A stretch of 64,000 nucleotides of DNA from Tateyamaria sp. ANG-S1 (GCF_000814025.1 NZ_JWLL01000010.1:62001-126000); one strand, 5' to 3'; shown: positions 18,517 to 28,102, numbered from the stretch's first letter. The notes: generated by a model not told the origin, from the sequence alone. Numbers and translations: made by a program.

Positions 18517-20009
18517 TGTGCTGCCTCCTCGGGAGTGATCAGGCCATCCGGGTCAGGCAGGCCTTCTGTCAGCAAACTGTCGGGCACGCGCGCACCGGGT
18601 TCGCGCACGAGTATTTCGGTGCGCCGGTTCGCTTCCCTGCCCTCTTCTGTCTCGTTGGTGGCGATTGGGCGATTAGGGCCCAGTCCATCAATGGTGATAC
18701 GCTGCTCTTCGACATAGGGCAGCAGTAGGTCACGCACGGCGCTCGCGCGGGCCTGGCTAAGAAAGTAGTTGTTGGGGAACGGGGCTGCCCTGATGCCCAC
18801 ATTGTCTGTGTGTCCCAGAACGGTCACGTCGAATGTTTCGGCCGCAAGGGCCTGTCCGATGCGGTCGAACACGTCCACAAAGGTTTCTTCGATCGTGGTG
18901 CTGCCCGATCCGAAGGCGCCGTTGTTTGCGATGCGGACCAGAACGGCATCCTCGGCCCGGAACAGCCGCACCAGACCCTCATCCACTTCGGGCTGCAGAA
19001 AGGCGACGAAAGCGTCGATGGGCGGCGTCTGCGGTGGGCTTTCAGGCGCGGGTGGAGGGGTAACCAACGGCTCAGGCTGTGGTTCGGGTTCCGGCGCTGG
19101 AGGCTCCGGCACATAGAGGGACGGCGGACCATCCGGTGGCAGAACGGAAAGTTGCGCCAGCGTTCCATCGGCGGCGCGGTTCAGAAGGGAGGTGTAGACG
19201 ATGAACACCACCAGCAAGGCCAGCAACGCGGCACCGGACAACAGCCAGAACAAAAGGCCCGCACGGATTGGGTTGTGGGCGGCATCCTCACCACGCCATT
19301 GTGGTGACAGATCACGTTCGACGATGTCGAACTGCGTGCGCAAGGTACGGAACAGGTTTTCACGCACAAGCGCAAGTTCGGCCAGCCCGCGCGATGACAC
19401 ACGCGCGCGCCCTTCAAATCCAAGCGACAGACACAGGTAGATGAGAAGCAGAAGATCACGGTTGTTGCGTGGTGTTTGCTGGAAATGGTCGAGCAATGCG
19501 AACACCTTGTCGCCGCCAAGGACGTCGTGGTGAAAGGTCGACACCAAACCCTCGACCGCCCATTCACTGCCCCAATCGGTGTTGCGGATCACATCGTCCA
19601 ACGTTGCGCAGACAACGTAGTGCGCGGCCCGCGCCTGATCCGGAAGCGTTCCAGCTGCGGCCAATGCGGCCTCGTACCGCCGGGCGGCTCCGGTCAATTC
19701 GCGGCGCAGTTCCGGAACGGCTGGTGGGTTCTGGCCTGTTCGGAGAGCGTGGGCGAGGTTGAGAAGCGGCGCGGCCTTGGCAACCATGTCAGGCAGGTCG
19801 CCGCCAGAGAACCGGAACCCATTCAGAATGTCCCCGACCGACAACTCTGCTGCCGGAGCCGGTGGGTCCGTATCGACGACCTGCGGTGCAGGGTCCGCCG
19901 GAGGACGGGCGGCGCCCGGTGTGGGCAAAACGATACGCGGTGTCTCGTCATCCTCTTCAGGGATGCGTTGCGACACCTGATCCTTGTTTTTTCGGGCTTC
20001 GTTGCTCAC
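18513..20009 (-). CDS. tssL: Type VI secretion TssL (DotU) with C-terminal OmpA-like peptidoglycan-binding domain
   Basis: About 498 residues from a GTG at 20009 that overlaps the tssK stop as GTGA; a second GTG at 20024 would add five residues. The DotU domain covers roughly residues 75-260 and is followed by one membrane helix (LLFWLLSGAALLALLVVFIVY). After a Pro/Glu-rich segment (PEPPAPEPEPQPEP) comes an OmpA domain: VTVLGHTDNVG, NYFLSQARASAVRDLL and ANRRTEILV, the normal peptidoglycan-binding pattern. It is therefore an 'evolved' TssL that can anchor the complex to the cell wall, which may partly make up for the lack of TssJ (inference). It overlaps tssM by 4 bp downstream. Confidence 0.93.
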   Translation of the reverse strand: MSNEARKNKDQVSQRIPEEDDETPRIVLPTPGAARPPADPAPQVVDTDPPAPAAELSVGDILNGFRFSGGDLPDMVAKAAPLLNLAHALRTGQNPPAVPELRRELTGAARRYEAALAAAGTLPDQARAAHYVVCATLDDVIRNTDWGSEWAVEGLVSTFHHDVLGGDKVFALLDHFQQTPRNNRDLLLLIYLCLSLGFEGRARVSSRGLAELALVRENLFRTLRTQFDIVERDLSPQWRGEDAAHNPIRAGLLFWLLSGAALLALLVVFIVYTSLLNRAADGTLAQLSVLPPDGPPSLYVPEPPAPEPEPQPEPLVTPPPAPESPPQTPPIDAFVAFLQPEVDEGLVRLFRAEDAVLVRIANNGAFGSGSTTIEETFVDVFDRIGQALAAETFDVTVLGHTDNVGIRAAPFPNNYFLSQARASAVRDLLLPYVEEQRITIDGLGPNRPIATNETEEGREANRRTEILVREPGARVPDSLLTEGLPDPDGLITPEEAAQ

Positions 20010-21337
20010 CCTCTGATACCCCACAATTCAAGGTCGATACCCGGGATGTCAGTCGCAAGATGGATGGCAAGTGCGCCGCCTTCGGTGGCATCGGCCCATA
20101 GCTCGTCCGAGGTTTCGAGTTCGAAATAGACAGAGCCCGCGCGGAACGGCAGCTGTCGTGGCGCGACGGGCGACGGGCGGATCGGGATACCCGGTAAGGC
20201 GACGTTGACCAGTTCGCTGATCCGCTCGACTGGCCCGATCTTGATCTGGTTGGGCAGCGTACGGCGCAACTGTTCGACCGGCAATTCGGACCGGGCCGCC
20301 AAAACCATGGCCGCATCGGATTTCAGCCCTGCATCTGCCAGCATACCGACACGCACCCCGTGGCGGCGCATCTCAAGCGGTATGGGCGTGGCGGACTGAT
20401 CCAGAACGGCAGAGAGAGACCGGCGCAACTCGTCCATCACCGGGGCAAAGGTCGCTTCGGGATCCATATGGCCGTAGGGCGGCAGCTCGGGCGCGAGATT
20501 GTCGGATGCAATGAACGTCGCCAGTTCCCCTGCCAGCGCGACAAGGGTCGCAAATATGCGTTCGGGGTGGATCTGCCCGGCTTGCGCTTCGAGGTGCGCG
20601 ACCAGCGGTGTCGATCTGTTGAGGGTTTGAAGCATCATGTAGTCGCCGATTTCCGCCGCCCCCCTGATGGATGGGTCGCCGATGCGGCGCGCAATGGCGG
20701 CGGAACGGTGTTGAAGCAGCCCAACCAGTTCTGTGAGGTACCCTTTCAGTCGCGGCGATGCCCCGACCTGCATCACTGGCGGGATCATCGTATCATCCAA
20801 CACCACCCGAAGATCCGCGCCTGTCTCAATGACGCGCGCGACCGGCAGGCATTCAAAGCCTTCGCGTTCATCCCGGTCGGTTTTGAGTGAGAGTTCAAAG
20901 CGGCCCACCTCGATCGCGGCGGTAAAGGCCGTATCGGCATTCGCGTCCTCGGCTTCGTATTCGACGCGGCGGTGCCGTGCTGTCCCGTCGCCAGCCGGGC
21001 CATATTCGTCTTGTCCACCCTTCGCCATGCGCACAGCCAGGTAGACGGTTGTCGCACCCGATCCTTCGGCCAACTGAACGGGCGCGGGCAGATCGGCAAG
21101 GTCGGGGGCGGAGACCGGCGCGCCATCCGGCAACACGCAGGACAACGACGACAGCGCGACCCGACCGACCCCGAGAGCGGAGCGATCAATCTCAAGCTGC
21201 GTGAATCCCCAAGAGTATGGGCTGAGCGCGGCAGTGCGATCACGCAACATGCGCTCGGTCCATCGGTCCGCTTGCTGAAAGTGCTGAACCTTGAGGAACA
21301 TGCCCTCGGTCCATGCGACACGGTTGTCAGTTTTCAC
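20006..21337 (-). CDS. tssK: Type VI secretion baseplate protein TssK
   Basis: 443 residues from the GTG at 21337, which is preceded about 10 nt upstream by AGGAG. The open frame extends another 39 codons upstream into the fha gene, but that extension is basic and unlike TssK. The N-terminus VKTDNRVAWTEGMFLKVQHFQQADRW is the classic TssK opening (W-EG-FL-PQHFQ). The length equals the family norm (~445). TssK links the baseplate wedge (TssF, TssG, TssE) to the TssL/TssM membrane complex. The end overlaps tssL by 4 bp and the start lies 16 bp from the fha stop. Confidence 0.95.
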   Translation of the reverse strand: MKTDNRVAWTEGMFLKVQHFQQADRWTERMLRDRTAALSPYSWGFTQLEIDRSALGVGRVALSSLSCVLPDGAPVSAPDLADLPAPVQLAEGSGATTVYLAVRMAKGGQDEYGPAGDGTARHRRVEYEAEDANADTAFTAAIEVGRFELSLKTDRDEREGFECLPVARVIETGADLRVVLDDTMIPPVMQVGASPRLKGYLTELVGLLQHRSAAIARRIGDPSIRGAAEIGDYMMLQTLNRSTPLVAHLEAQAGQIHPERIFATLVALAGELATFIASDNLAPELPPYGHMDPEATFAPVMDELRRSLSAVLDQSATPIPLEMRRHGVRVGMLADAGLKSDAAMVLAARSELPVEQLRRTLPNQIKIGPVERISELVNVALPGIPIRPSPVAPRQLPFRAGSVYFELETSDELWADATEGGALAIHLATDIPGIDLELWGIRG

Positions 21338-21353
21338 GAAACGTCTTCTCCTG

Positions 21354-22610
21354 TCATTTCCGCGGTTCGCCACCGGGTGTGGGCAGCGGGAACGGTGTTT
21401 CGTCATGTGTTGCGTCGTCTTCGGTCTTGGCCGAGTGCGCGCGGATTGCGGCACTCAGAGCACGATCCGAAAGCGGCGGATCATCGCGCCCGCCCGCAAA
21501 ACGTTCTTCATAAAGAGCCCAGGCCCTGGCAGCGGTGCCGACCCGCAGCGTATTGGTCGCATTTGCGCGCAGGCTGTCCGGATCAAGCGCCACACGCGCA
21601 GCGGCAGCAAAGGCATAGGCACCGTCATGCGTGGCCGCGTAGGTGCGCGCCAAGGCGTCAAGCCGTGCTTCCAAATCTGCGAGGGCACCGCCCCCGGATT
21701 GCACGGCGCCGAGGATCATATGGATCGCATCACGCGGTGCTGGCCCAACTGCCTCGCTGGCCCGATCGGCAGCGCGGTTCAACGCAGCACGCTCCAGCGC
21801 AACGATACCATCAAGGGCGGTTCGCAATATGACCCCCAGCGCTTTCATCGCGTCTTGGTTCAGATCATCGAGTTCATTGGCTGAAAGACCTGCGCCGTTC
21901 AGGAAGGCCAGCCCATCTGGTCCGATGCGGCGATTTTGCTGCAAACCGTCGCCAATGGTTTGCGCTGCCACGACATGACCTGTTGGGCGTGATTGCCCGC
22001 TGCGCGCATCGGTGTCAGAGGCGTTCGCGTCGCCTTTGTCCGTGTGCCAGTCGTCAGGCAGAAACGTCCCGCCTGAGTGCAGAATGTCGAGCGGCGTGTC
22101 ACGTTCCCCGTCTTCTTCTGTTACCTCAGCACGGTGATCGAACCGGCCCAGCCGGTCCCAATCGGGGCGTTTTGTCCCAGGTTCACCGGTCAGCCTTGAA
22201 ATCCAGTCGTCGTCTGAGCGGGCTTGCACAGGGCTTTCGGCAGTGATCCCACCGGGTGCGATATCGGCCAGGATGGTGCTGATTGTGGGGGCTGCCGACG
22301 CGCGTGCATCGGTCAAATCATTGCGGAAACGCGCTGCGATCCGATGCGACCCCAAGCCGATCACCGCACCATCGGACACGGTCCGCGCCTCGCCCGTCGC
22401 AAGGGCGCGCTGGTCCAGATGCGCGGTGCCGCGCACCAGAACAACGCTTGCCCCGCCGCTTTCGGCAGTTACGCGCAATTCGCCGCCACTGTCCTTACCG
22501 CCCGCAGCAAGCGACCATGTTGCGTTTGGATAGGTTCCAACGGTGAAGGGTTGCCCGGCCTGCACAATGCGCCTGTCGCCAGCGTCGAGGTGTTCGAGAA
22601 CCAATGTCAT
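21354..22610 (-). CDS. Type VI secretion FHA-type accessory protein (Fha/TagH-like), forkhead motifs degenerate
   Basis: 418 residues from the ATG at 22610, which overlaps the tssG stop. The N-terminal ~100 residues fall where an FHA domain is expected (QAGQPFTVGTYP ... SDGAVIGLGSHRIAARF). However, the phosphothreonine-binding Arg of the GR motif is Thr (VGTYP), and no S..H motif is visible. The C-terminal ~200 residues resemble the conserved tail of type VI Fha proteins (AFLNGAGLSANELDDLNQDAMKALGVILRTALDGIVALERAAL). Fha normally scaffolds TssL after phosphorylation by PpkA; here phosphopeptide binding seems unlikely (inference). Position between tssG and tssK supports the assignment. Confidence 0.8.
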   Translation of the reverse strand: MTLVLEHLDAGDRRIVQAGQPFTVGTYPNATWSLAAGGKDSGGELRVTAESGGASVVLVRGTAHLDQRALATGEARTVSDGAVIGLGSHRIAARFRNDLTDARASAAPTISTILADIAPGGITAESPVQARSDDDWISRLTGEPGTKRPDWDRLGRFDHRAEVTEEDGERDTPLDILHSGGTFLPDDWHTDKGDANASDTDARSGQSRPTGHVVAAQTIGDGLQQNRRIGPDGLAFLNGAGLSANELDDLNQDAMKALGVILRTALDGIVALERAALNRAADRASEAVGPAPRDAIHMILGAVQSGGGALADLEARLDALARTYAATHDGAYAFAAAARVALDPDSLRANATNTLRVGTAARAWALYEERFAGGRDDPPLSDRALSAAIRAHSAKTEDDATHDETPFPLPTPGGEPRK

Positions 22611-23587
22611 GCACACAGCGCCTTTTCGCTGTCGATGATCGCTTCGACGCTGTCTGTGGCCGCATCGGCATCGCGCGCCCAGCTGTTCCATCCAAGGCGC
22701 GGCGCAGGGCCGTCACCGCCCAATCGGGTCTGTGGGATGTCACGTCGATCCAGAACAACCTGAATGTCAAAATCGAGGACGGGACCGACAGCAAACCGAA
22801 CCAGTCGCGCCAGGTCGCGAAGACGCGGCTGGCCTTGCTCTAGCGACAGGAAATCGGTGTAGCGCACCGGGCCGACCACCAGCCGGATTTGGCCAGCGCA
22901 GTCGCGTATCCAGGACCCTGTCGTTGCATCGTCATCAAGACGTCTGGTGCCATTCAAGCATGTTTGTTCGTCCGGCAGTACCTGACGCCACTTTAGTTGG
23001 AACTGCTGCACCTTTACCGGCAATCCCAGATGCCTGTGGGCGATGGCCTCAAGGGCCACGGCAGAGCGCGTGCGTTGGGCCAGTAACCCGGCATGCACAA
23101 GCGTGGCGTCTTGAAACAGCGGCGCCCGCGCTTCAAGCCCGGGCGTCGCCAGACCGATCAAGGCGTTTAAAGCTTGCAGAACACCGTTCGCGCGCCGCGG
23201 TGCCCATTGTAGAAGCACGGTCAAATCATACTTGGCCGCCGCCCGGGCAAATAAAATGGCGAGCCGGGATGAGAAAAGGTCGAGAAACGCCGCCAGACCA
23301 CCCGCGCGGCGGCGGCGATCAGCAGCAGCGAGTTCGGTCCAGGCCGGTGGCAGTGGCGATAGTGGGCCTACCAATCCGGCAAAGCTGGCCTCTAACCGCA
23401 CTTCGGTTGCGTCCACAGACACGCGCGAGATTGCAGTGGGCGCAAGCGTGCCTGTCGGCGGTGCCGTGATGTGAATTGGAACGCCCCGGCGTTTGGCTTC
23501 TGTCTCCGCCAGTCTGAGCGCGGTCATCGGCTCGAACAGGTGCGGATCCTGGCACAGACGGTCAAAGGAATGGTTTGGGGCAGTCAT
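22607..23587 (-). CDS. tssG: Type VI secretion baseplate protein TssG
   Basis: 326 residues. The opening SFDRLCQDPHLFEPMTALRLAE and the GLVGPLSPLPPAWTEL segment are typical of TssG, as is the C-terminal GQPRLRDLARLVRFAVGPVLDFDIQVVL. TssG forms the baseplate wedge with two TssF copies. It starts just after the tssF stop (1 bp between TGA and ATG) and ends in an ATGA overlap with fha. Nothing unusual is seen. Confidence 0.94.
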   Translation of the reverse strand: MTAPNHSFDRLCQDPHLFEPMTALRLAETEAKRRGVPIHITAPPTGTLAPTAISRVSVDATEVRLEASFAGLVGPLSPLPPAWTELAAADRRRRAGGLAAFLDLFSSRLAILFARAAAKYDLTVLLQWAPRRANGVLQALNALIGLATPGLEARAPLFQDATLVHAGLLAQRTRSAVALEAIAHRHLGLPVKVQQFQLKWRQVLPDEQTCLNGTRRLDDDATTGSWIRDCAGQIRLVVGPVRYTDFLSLEQGQPRLRDLARLVRFAVGPVLDFDIQVVLDRRDIPQTRLGGDGPAPRLGWNSWARDADAATDSVEAIIDSEKALCA

Positions 23588-23588
23588 G

Positions 23589-25364
23589 TCAGATCAGTGC
23601 TCCTTCGCCCGAGCGCGCAGGAAAACGCGCCAGAACATCAAGCCGGTTCTTCATTCGGACGCTCAGCCGGGTGAAGGTATTGATGGTCGTGTAGCAGCCA
23701 AAGAAACGGTCCAAAACGGAAGCAAATACAACCGCTTGCCCGGAAGAGATACGGCCGTCATCCAGGGTGAGCGTGATGTCGGTTCCGGTCACGTTCATGC
23801 CTGACATACGTGCCAGCCCTGTCTCGGTCTCAACCCTGTCAATGGCATCAATCATCTGCGTCATCTCGGGACCGTCGCCGGGGTCGTAAAGCCGCAGGAT
23901 TTCGCGCAGTGTCGCGGCACCACCCGATTGCAGGGACAGGTGGTTCAGTGACAGATGCGACATCAGTTGCCAGGCCCGGTCATCATCTGCGGCAGGGCGT
24001 CGCGGCGCGGTTGGTGCCCGCAGGCACGCGATGCCTGCGACGTGATCAATCGGAGCGGACAGAGCGAGTCGGGGTTGACCGCCACCGAACGGCAATTTGC
24101 GTGGCAGCATCCCATTGGTGGCCAGGATGTCGACCCCAGCTGTGCCAGCATCAGATGCCGTATCCACCCCGCGCCTGTCTAAAAAAGCGAGCGTCGTACG
24201 ACCGGTGCCATCCTCCTTCCGCGATGTATGCCGACGCAGTTGCCAATAGACCTCGCCCTCCCGCCTGTCAGTCAGCCGGTGAAAGAGCGGTGGTGCGACC
24301 TGCGTTTTGCCATCGGACCCGGCGATTGTGACACGGGTGACTGAATGGACTGCGCGGGTTTCTGGGCGGCGGGCATCTGCGGCCAGCGGATATGCCGTTC
24401 GACTGCCATCCAAGGCGATTGGTTCCGCTCTGGCCGGAAAGAGGTTTACGGCAGGTGTCGCATGCAACGTGACCGACCCCACACCAACGCGGGCCAAGGT
24501 GTCATCCGGGGAACTATCAAAATACAGGTACACATCCAGCCTGTCGGTCTCCCGCAAAGGCCCGAGGTCAATGTCGAAGAACAGAAACTTCTCCGAGAGT
24601 GCGGCGAATTCGGCCAGGCTTCGGTATCCTGCGAAGCTGCCCTTTGGCCAAGGTGTCAAAGCCGTGTCAGCATCGAAGCCAACCGGCGTGACGGACGACG
24701 CAGGAAGGCGCCGTGCATCAGGATCGGAAGCATGGGCCGCAAGCGCCACCCCGACTGTCGATTGCAGCAGGAGCCGGGCCAGGCCCTGCGCCTGTGCCGT
24801 TGGCCCGGACAGGAACAACCGAAGCCGATCAAGCCCCATGTCATTCAACGCCACCTTGCCTGTCGTTTCTATCGTCAGGCGCAGGCAAGCCGCAGCGCTT
24901 GCAGGTGCTGAGGGGGCTTCGAACGGGCGGGCACGCAAGCGCGTCTCGGTAAGCCGGATAGGGGCGAGATGCACCTCTTGTGTCGTTGCAAAACAAACGC
25001 GATCCCCATCAATCGGTTCCGATGTCACTTCGGTCCCGCGCGGCACTGGAAGCGCACCGTCCAGGGCCGGATCCGGGGCGAAGGAAAGGATCGTAAAGGA
25101 TGGCTGCGGCGCGAGATAATGCGGGTACAGGGTTTCGAGCAGCCCGTCGGTCAGTTCCGGCAACCCGTCCTCGAGCTTCTGACGCACCCGGGCCGCAGTA
25201 TAGGAAAAGGACTGGATCAGCCGTTCGATGTTTGGATCATCTGCTGCATCGTCAGACAAACGCAAACGGGCGGCAATCTTCGGGTGCGCTGCGGCAAAGC
25301 GCGCCGCGCGTTGCCGCAGCGCCTCAAGTTCAGCGTTGTAAAAGTCGAGAAAGCGGTCAGCCAT
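23589..25364 (-). CDS. tssF: Type VI secretion baseplate protein TssF
   Basis: 591 residues from the ATG at 25364, a standard TssF length. The N-terminus MADRFLDFYNAELEALRQRAARFAAAHPKIAARLRL is the family signature, followed by DPNIERLIQSFSYTAARVRQKLEDGLPELTDGLLETLYPHYL. An upstream frame continues into tssE but lacks this signature. TssF is the main wedge component and pairs with TssG. It overlaps the tssE end by 8 bp. AGGAGG at 25371-25376 (seen on the minus strand) provides a good ribosome site. Confidence 0.95.
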   Translation of the reverse strand: MADRFLDFYNAELEALRQRAARFAAAHPKIAARLRLSDDAADDPNIERLIQSFSYTAARVRQKLEDGLPELTDGLLETLYPHYLAPQPSFTILSFAPDPALDGALPVPRGTEVTSEPIDGDRVCFATTQEVHLAPIRLTETRLRARPFEAPSAPASAAACLRLTIETTGKVALNDMGLDRLRLFLSGPTAQAQGLARLLLQSTVGVALAAHASDPDARRLPASSVTPVGFDADTALTPWPKGSFAGYRSLAEFAALSEKFLFFDIDLGPLRETDRLDVYLYFDSSPDDTLARVGVGSVTLHATPAVNLFPARAEPIALDGSRTAYPLAADARRPETRAVHSVTRVTIAGSDGKTQVAPPLFHRLTDRREGEVYWQLRRHTSRKEDGTGRTTLAFLDRRGVDTASDAGTAGVDILATNGMLPRKLPFGGGQPRLALSAPIDHVAGIACLRAPTAPRRPAADDDRAWQLMSHLSLNHLSLQSGGAATLREILRLYDPGDGPEMTQMIDAIDRVETETGLARMSGMNVTGTDITLTLDDGRISSGQAVVFASVLDRFFGCYTTINTFTRLSVRMKNRLDVLARFPARSGEGALI

Positions 25365-25899
25365 TGCGTCCTCCCCTATTTCCGCCCGCGCTGCTCGTCG
25401 TGTCGCTAACGCTGAAACGGCCCGCGACCGGATCCATTGCAGTTTCAAACACGATTGGGGGCAATCCGGGTCGCGCCACATGGCGTGCCTTGATCCGGAG
25501 CCTCAGATGCCGACGCGAAGGTATCGGGTCCGATACCAGATCCACGGTCAGATCACTGAGCCGTGGTTCGAACTTCTCGATCCGTTTTCGGATTTCCTCG
25601 GAAAAGGCCTTGCGTTGGGCCTGCGTCACCAGTTCCGCTGAAAAGAAGTCTCCGGACCCGTAGCTCAGCGCGCTGTCGCCAAGCTCCATAAGATGTTGCG
25701 GCAGATGACGGGGTGCTGTGCGCGTGTTCAGGAGCATCTCCAGATCCCGACGCAGCGCAGCCCGCAGCCCGGCAACTGTTTCCATGTCGGTCCTGGGCGG
25801 GTCTTCGGACAGGTCGGGATCAAGGTCGATCAGCCGATCCAACAGGGCCGGAGCAACGCGATGTTCCTGCGTGTTTCTCTGTCGCATTTGATCAACCAT
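25357..25899 (-). CDS. tssE: Type VI secretion baseplate protein TssE (gp25-like)
   Basis: About 180 residues from the ATG at 25899; an alternative ATG at 25887 would remove four residues, and neither has a strong ribosome site. The gp25-like features are ALLDRLIDLDPDL at the N-terminus, the LRRDLEMLLNTRTAPRHLPQHLMELGDSALSYGSGDFFSAE core and the C-terminal IEKFEPRLSDLTVDLV. The conserved EPRL glutamate motif needed for sheath polymerisation in gp25 proteins is intact. The C-terminus runs on in a Gly/Ser/Arg-rich tail. It overlaps tagJ upstream (8 bp) and tssF downstream (8 bp). Confidence 0.93.
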   Translation of the reverse strand: MVDQMRQRNTQEHRVAPALLDRLIDLDPDLSEDPPRTDMETVAGLRAALRRDLEMLLNTRTAPRHLPQHLMELGDSALSYGSGDFFSAELVTQAQRKAFSEEIRKRIEKFEPRLSDLTVDLVSDPIPSRRHLRLRIKARHVARPGLPPIVFETAMDPVAGRFSVSDTTSSAGGNRGGRNG

Positions 25900-26680
25900 T
25901 GAAAACCACAGTGGTTGGGTCCAGCAGGCCGCCGAGGGTGTCATTGAGCAGATAGGATCGTTGCCCATGTCCGCGGGTGACGTCAGGCACCACTTGCGAG
26001 AAATCGGTTACGCGGCCAAGCATTTCAGCCCCACTGCGCGGCGCATCATAGATTGCTGCGAGCCTCAGGTCGGCAGTCGAGCCGTCACGCAACCTGAGCC
26101 GGGCCGGTCTTGCCAGTACGTCAAACGGTGCAACGACGGGCTCAAAATCAATGCGTGCAATGCGGGCGAGATCAATCCACAGGTAGTGTCCGCCAGGTGT
26201 CAGCGCCTCCACCGCATGCGGCAGCCGATCATCAACATCCCGCAGGTCTTCGACCTCAACCTCGTCCCAGGTTACAGGGCATGTTGCCCGTGTGTCTTCC
26301 AGTTGCTTGGCCAGTGCAGCAGCTTCGGTGTCATCCCTCGACTTAAGTGCCACGTTCAGTGCCATGGCGATTGCATCGGAGGGTGTTGGCGCGCCCGGAA
26401 ATTCAGGTGCCGCACCGTCCGACCACCACGCTGCTCGCGCGTGCAAGGCCCGCAAATACTGGCGGAATTCTGACAGCGCCACCGTATGTCCCACGCTCTG
26501 AACTTGCGCCATCTTGGCATGGGTCTCTGCCCGCTCCAGATCTCCGGACAGGGCCAGAAGCTGGGCAAGTGTGACGCGCAGCTCAATATCATTTGGCGCA
26601 GATTTGACGCCTGTGACAGCGGCATCCACCGCCTCTGATATGGCGTCCTGAAATAGAAGTTCGCGAACTGAGATACTCAC
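25892..26680 (-). CDS. tagJ: Type VI secretion accessory protein TagJ (ImpE family)
   Basis: 262 residues. The N-terminal half is TPR-like helical (DIELRVTLAQLLALSGDLERAETHAKMAQ). The C-terminal half carries the ImpE signature (GGHYLWIDLARIARIDFEPV, DVLARPARLRLRDGS and the closing QRSYLLND/LLDPTTVVFNG). TagJ binds the sheath protein TssB and is thought to help ClpV recruitment to contracted sheaths in some systems. The start overlaps the stop of the second tssC by 4 bp. Its place between tssC and tssE is usual for this subtype. Confidence 0.9.
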   Translation of the reverse strand: MSISVRELLFQDAISEAVDAAVTGVKSAPNDIELRVTLAQLLALSGDLERAETHAKMAQVQSVGHTVALSEFRQYLRALHARAAWWSDGAAPEFPGAPTPSDAIAMALNVALKSRDDTEAAALAKQLEDTRATCPVTWDEVEVEDLRDVDDRLPHAVEALTPGGHYLWIDLARIARIDFEPVVAPFDVLARPARLRLRDGSTADLRLAAIYDAPRSGAEMLGRVTDFSQVVPDVTRGHGQRSYLLNDTLGGLLDPTTVVFNG

Positions 26681-28101
26681 GCGATGGCCCTTTCCACGCC
26701 AGCCGGAGCCTCGGAGACGAGGTGAAAGCTGGTCGAAATGTCGTCGAGTTGAAAATGTGGTTGCAGCCTGATCGTTGCTGCATAAGCGCCCGGTCGCCCT
26801 GGCAGGGGTGCCACACGGGCTGATGCGTCGCGCAGCGGATACTGCGCCTTGAGTGCTGGATCTGCATCCTCATTGCCCAGGCAATAGCCCCGCAGCCAAT
26901 CGTTCAGCCCCTTTTCGATGACCTCAGGCGGCGCAACAGACCCGATCTCGTCCCGCATCAGGACCTTGAGGTAATGTGCAAAACGCGACGTGCAGAGCAC
27001 ATACTGCAGCATGGCCGAGATGCGCGCGTTTTCGCTGGCAATGCCGGTACCGAAACGGGCGGGCTGATGCAGCGACGGGTTGGCGTTGAAGACAGCGGTT
27101 TCACTCATCGGCAGAGTGCTAAGCGGTATGACACCGCGGGCAATCAATGCGTCTTCTTGCGTTGCCGTGAGGCGCAGCGTTGCGGGTGGCTGGCGTGACA
27201 GGCCGTGGCAATCCACACCAAGGTCGTGGCCGGGCCATCCCGGCACCGTGCCCGCACCCTGCGCTTCATCCTGGGCGCCTCTGATCGCGGCGAACCAACC
27301 TGACCGCAGGTAGGCTGCGACAACGGTCACAGCAAAACCAAAGGCACCGGTTACGGTAAGGGGCGCACGCAGGTCTTCGTCGAACGTGAACCCGTCTGCG
27401 CGGGCAGGCGACAGGCGCGTACGGGGCGCACGAATGACAAGATCCGGTGCAACAAGACCAAGAAAGCGCGTATCTTCTTGCTTACGCAGCGCCGACCAAC
27501 GCATGTTTTGCGCCCGCTCGCTTTGGCTCGGTCGACGCTCGGACAGGTCCGTGTGCGGAGCGATCCGGTCATAGCTTTCAACCCCCAGCAGATCAGGAGC
27601 CGCGCCAAGCACAATTGGACAGAATGCGCCCGCACCGACGGCCGATAAGCGCGCCAGTGTTTCGACCTGATCGCCGCGGGTGCGATCCGTGGCCGAAGAC
27701 ACCGCGTAGTCCCCAACAATCAGACCAAAGGGCACGCCACCCGGCATCCCGAATTCGCCGTCATGCACAAGGCGGTGCAGATGCGATTGATCGAACTCCA
27801 CCGCACGATCAAGGTCGCGCACGACCTCGGGCCATGCGGCGTCAAATACGCGCACGATAACTTGTCCATCCGATCCGGCCTGCGCAACAAGCCGCGCGAG
27901 GGCACGCCAGCGCGCCTCCAATGCACGGACCTGCGGAGCCCCGAGGATCGCGTTGACCTGGCGCGTCAGGGCGGCGTCTATCGCCGAAATGAGCCTATCG
28001 ACCCGGGCCGCGATATGCGCGAAATCCGGGTCCGGTTCATCGAACAACGCCGCCCCGGCACCGCCCGCGTGATGCGGGGCGATGACGGGTGCAGTTGTCA
28101 T
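26677..28101 (-). CDS. Second TssC-like sheath protein
   Basis: 474 residues, clearly a paralogue of the TssC encoded immediately before it. Shared landmarks are ARWRALARLV, the VEFDQSHLHRLVHDGEFGMPGGVPFGLIVGDY block, AAYLRSGWFAAIRGA, and the C-terminal SRFAHYLKVLMRDEIGS with APLPGRPGAYAATIRLQPHFQLDDISTSFHLVSE. The N-terminal region lacks the long TssB-pairing segment of TssC (SYNRNLTITLTKAIEALDEQISVQL is replaced by a shorter helix). Tandem tssC paralogues are known in alphaproteobacteria such as Agrobacterium. Whether this copy enters the sheath or has a separate role cannot be told from sequence. Confidence 0.88.
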   Translation of the reverse strand: MTTAPVIAPHHAGGAGAALFDEPDPDFAHIAARVDRLISAIDAALTRQVNAILGAPQVRALEARWRALARLVAQAGSDGQVIVRVFDAAWPEVVRDLDRAVEFDQSHLHRLVHDGEFGMPGGVPFGLIVGDYAVSSATDRTRGDQVETLARLSAVGAGAFCPIVLGAAPDLLGVESYDRIAPHTDLSERRPSQSERAQNMRWSALRKQEDTRFLGLVAPDLVIRAPRTRLSPARADGFTFDEDLRAPLTVTGAFGFAVTVVAAYLRSGWFAAIRGAQDEAQGAGTVPGWPGHDLGVDCHGLSRQPPATLRLTATQEDALIARGVIPLSTLPMSETAVFNANPSLHQPARFGTGIASENARISAMLQYVLCTSRFAHYLKVLMRDEIGSVAPPEVIEKGLNDWLRGYCLGNEDADPALKAQYPLRDASARVAPLPGRPGAYAATIRLQPHFQLDDISTSFHLVSEAPAGVERAIA

Positions 28102-28102
28102 G

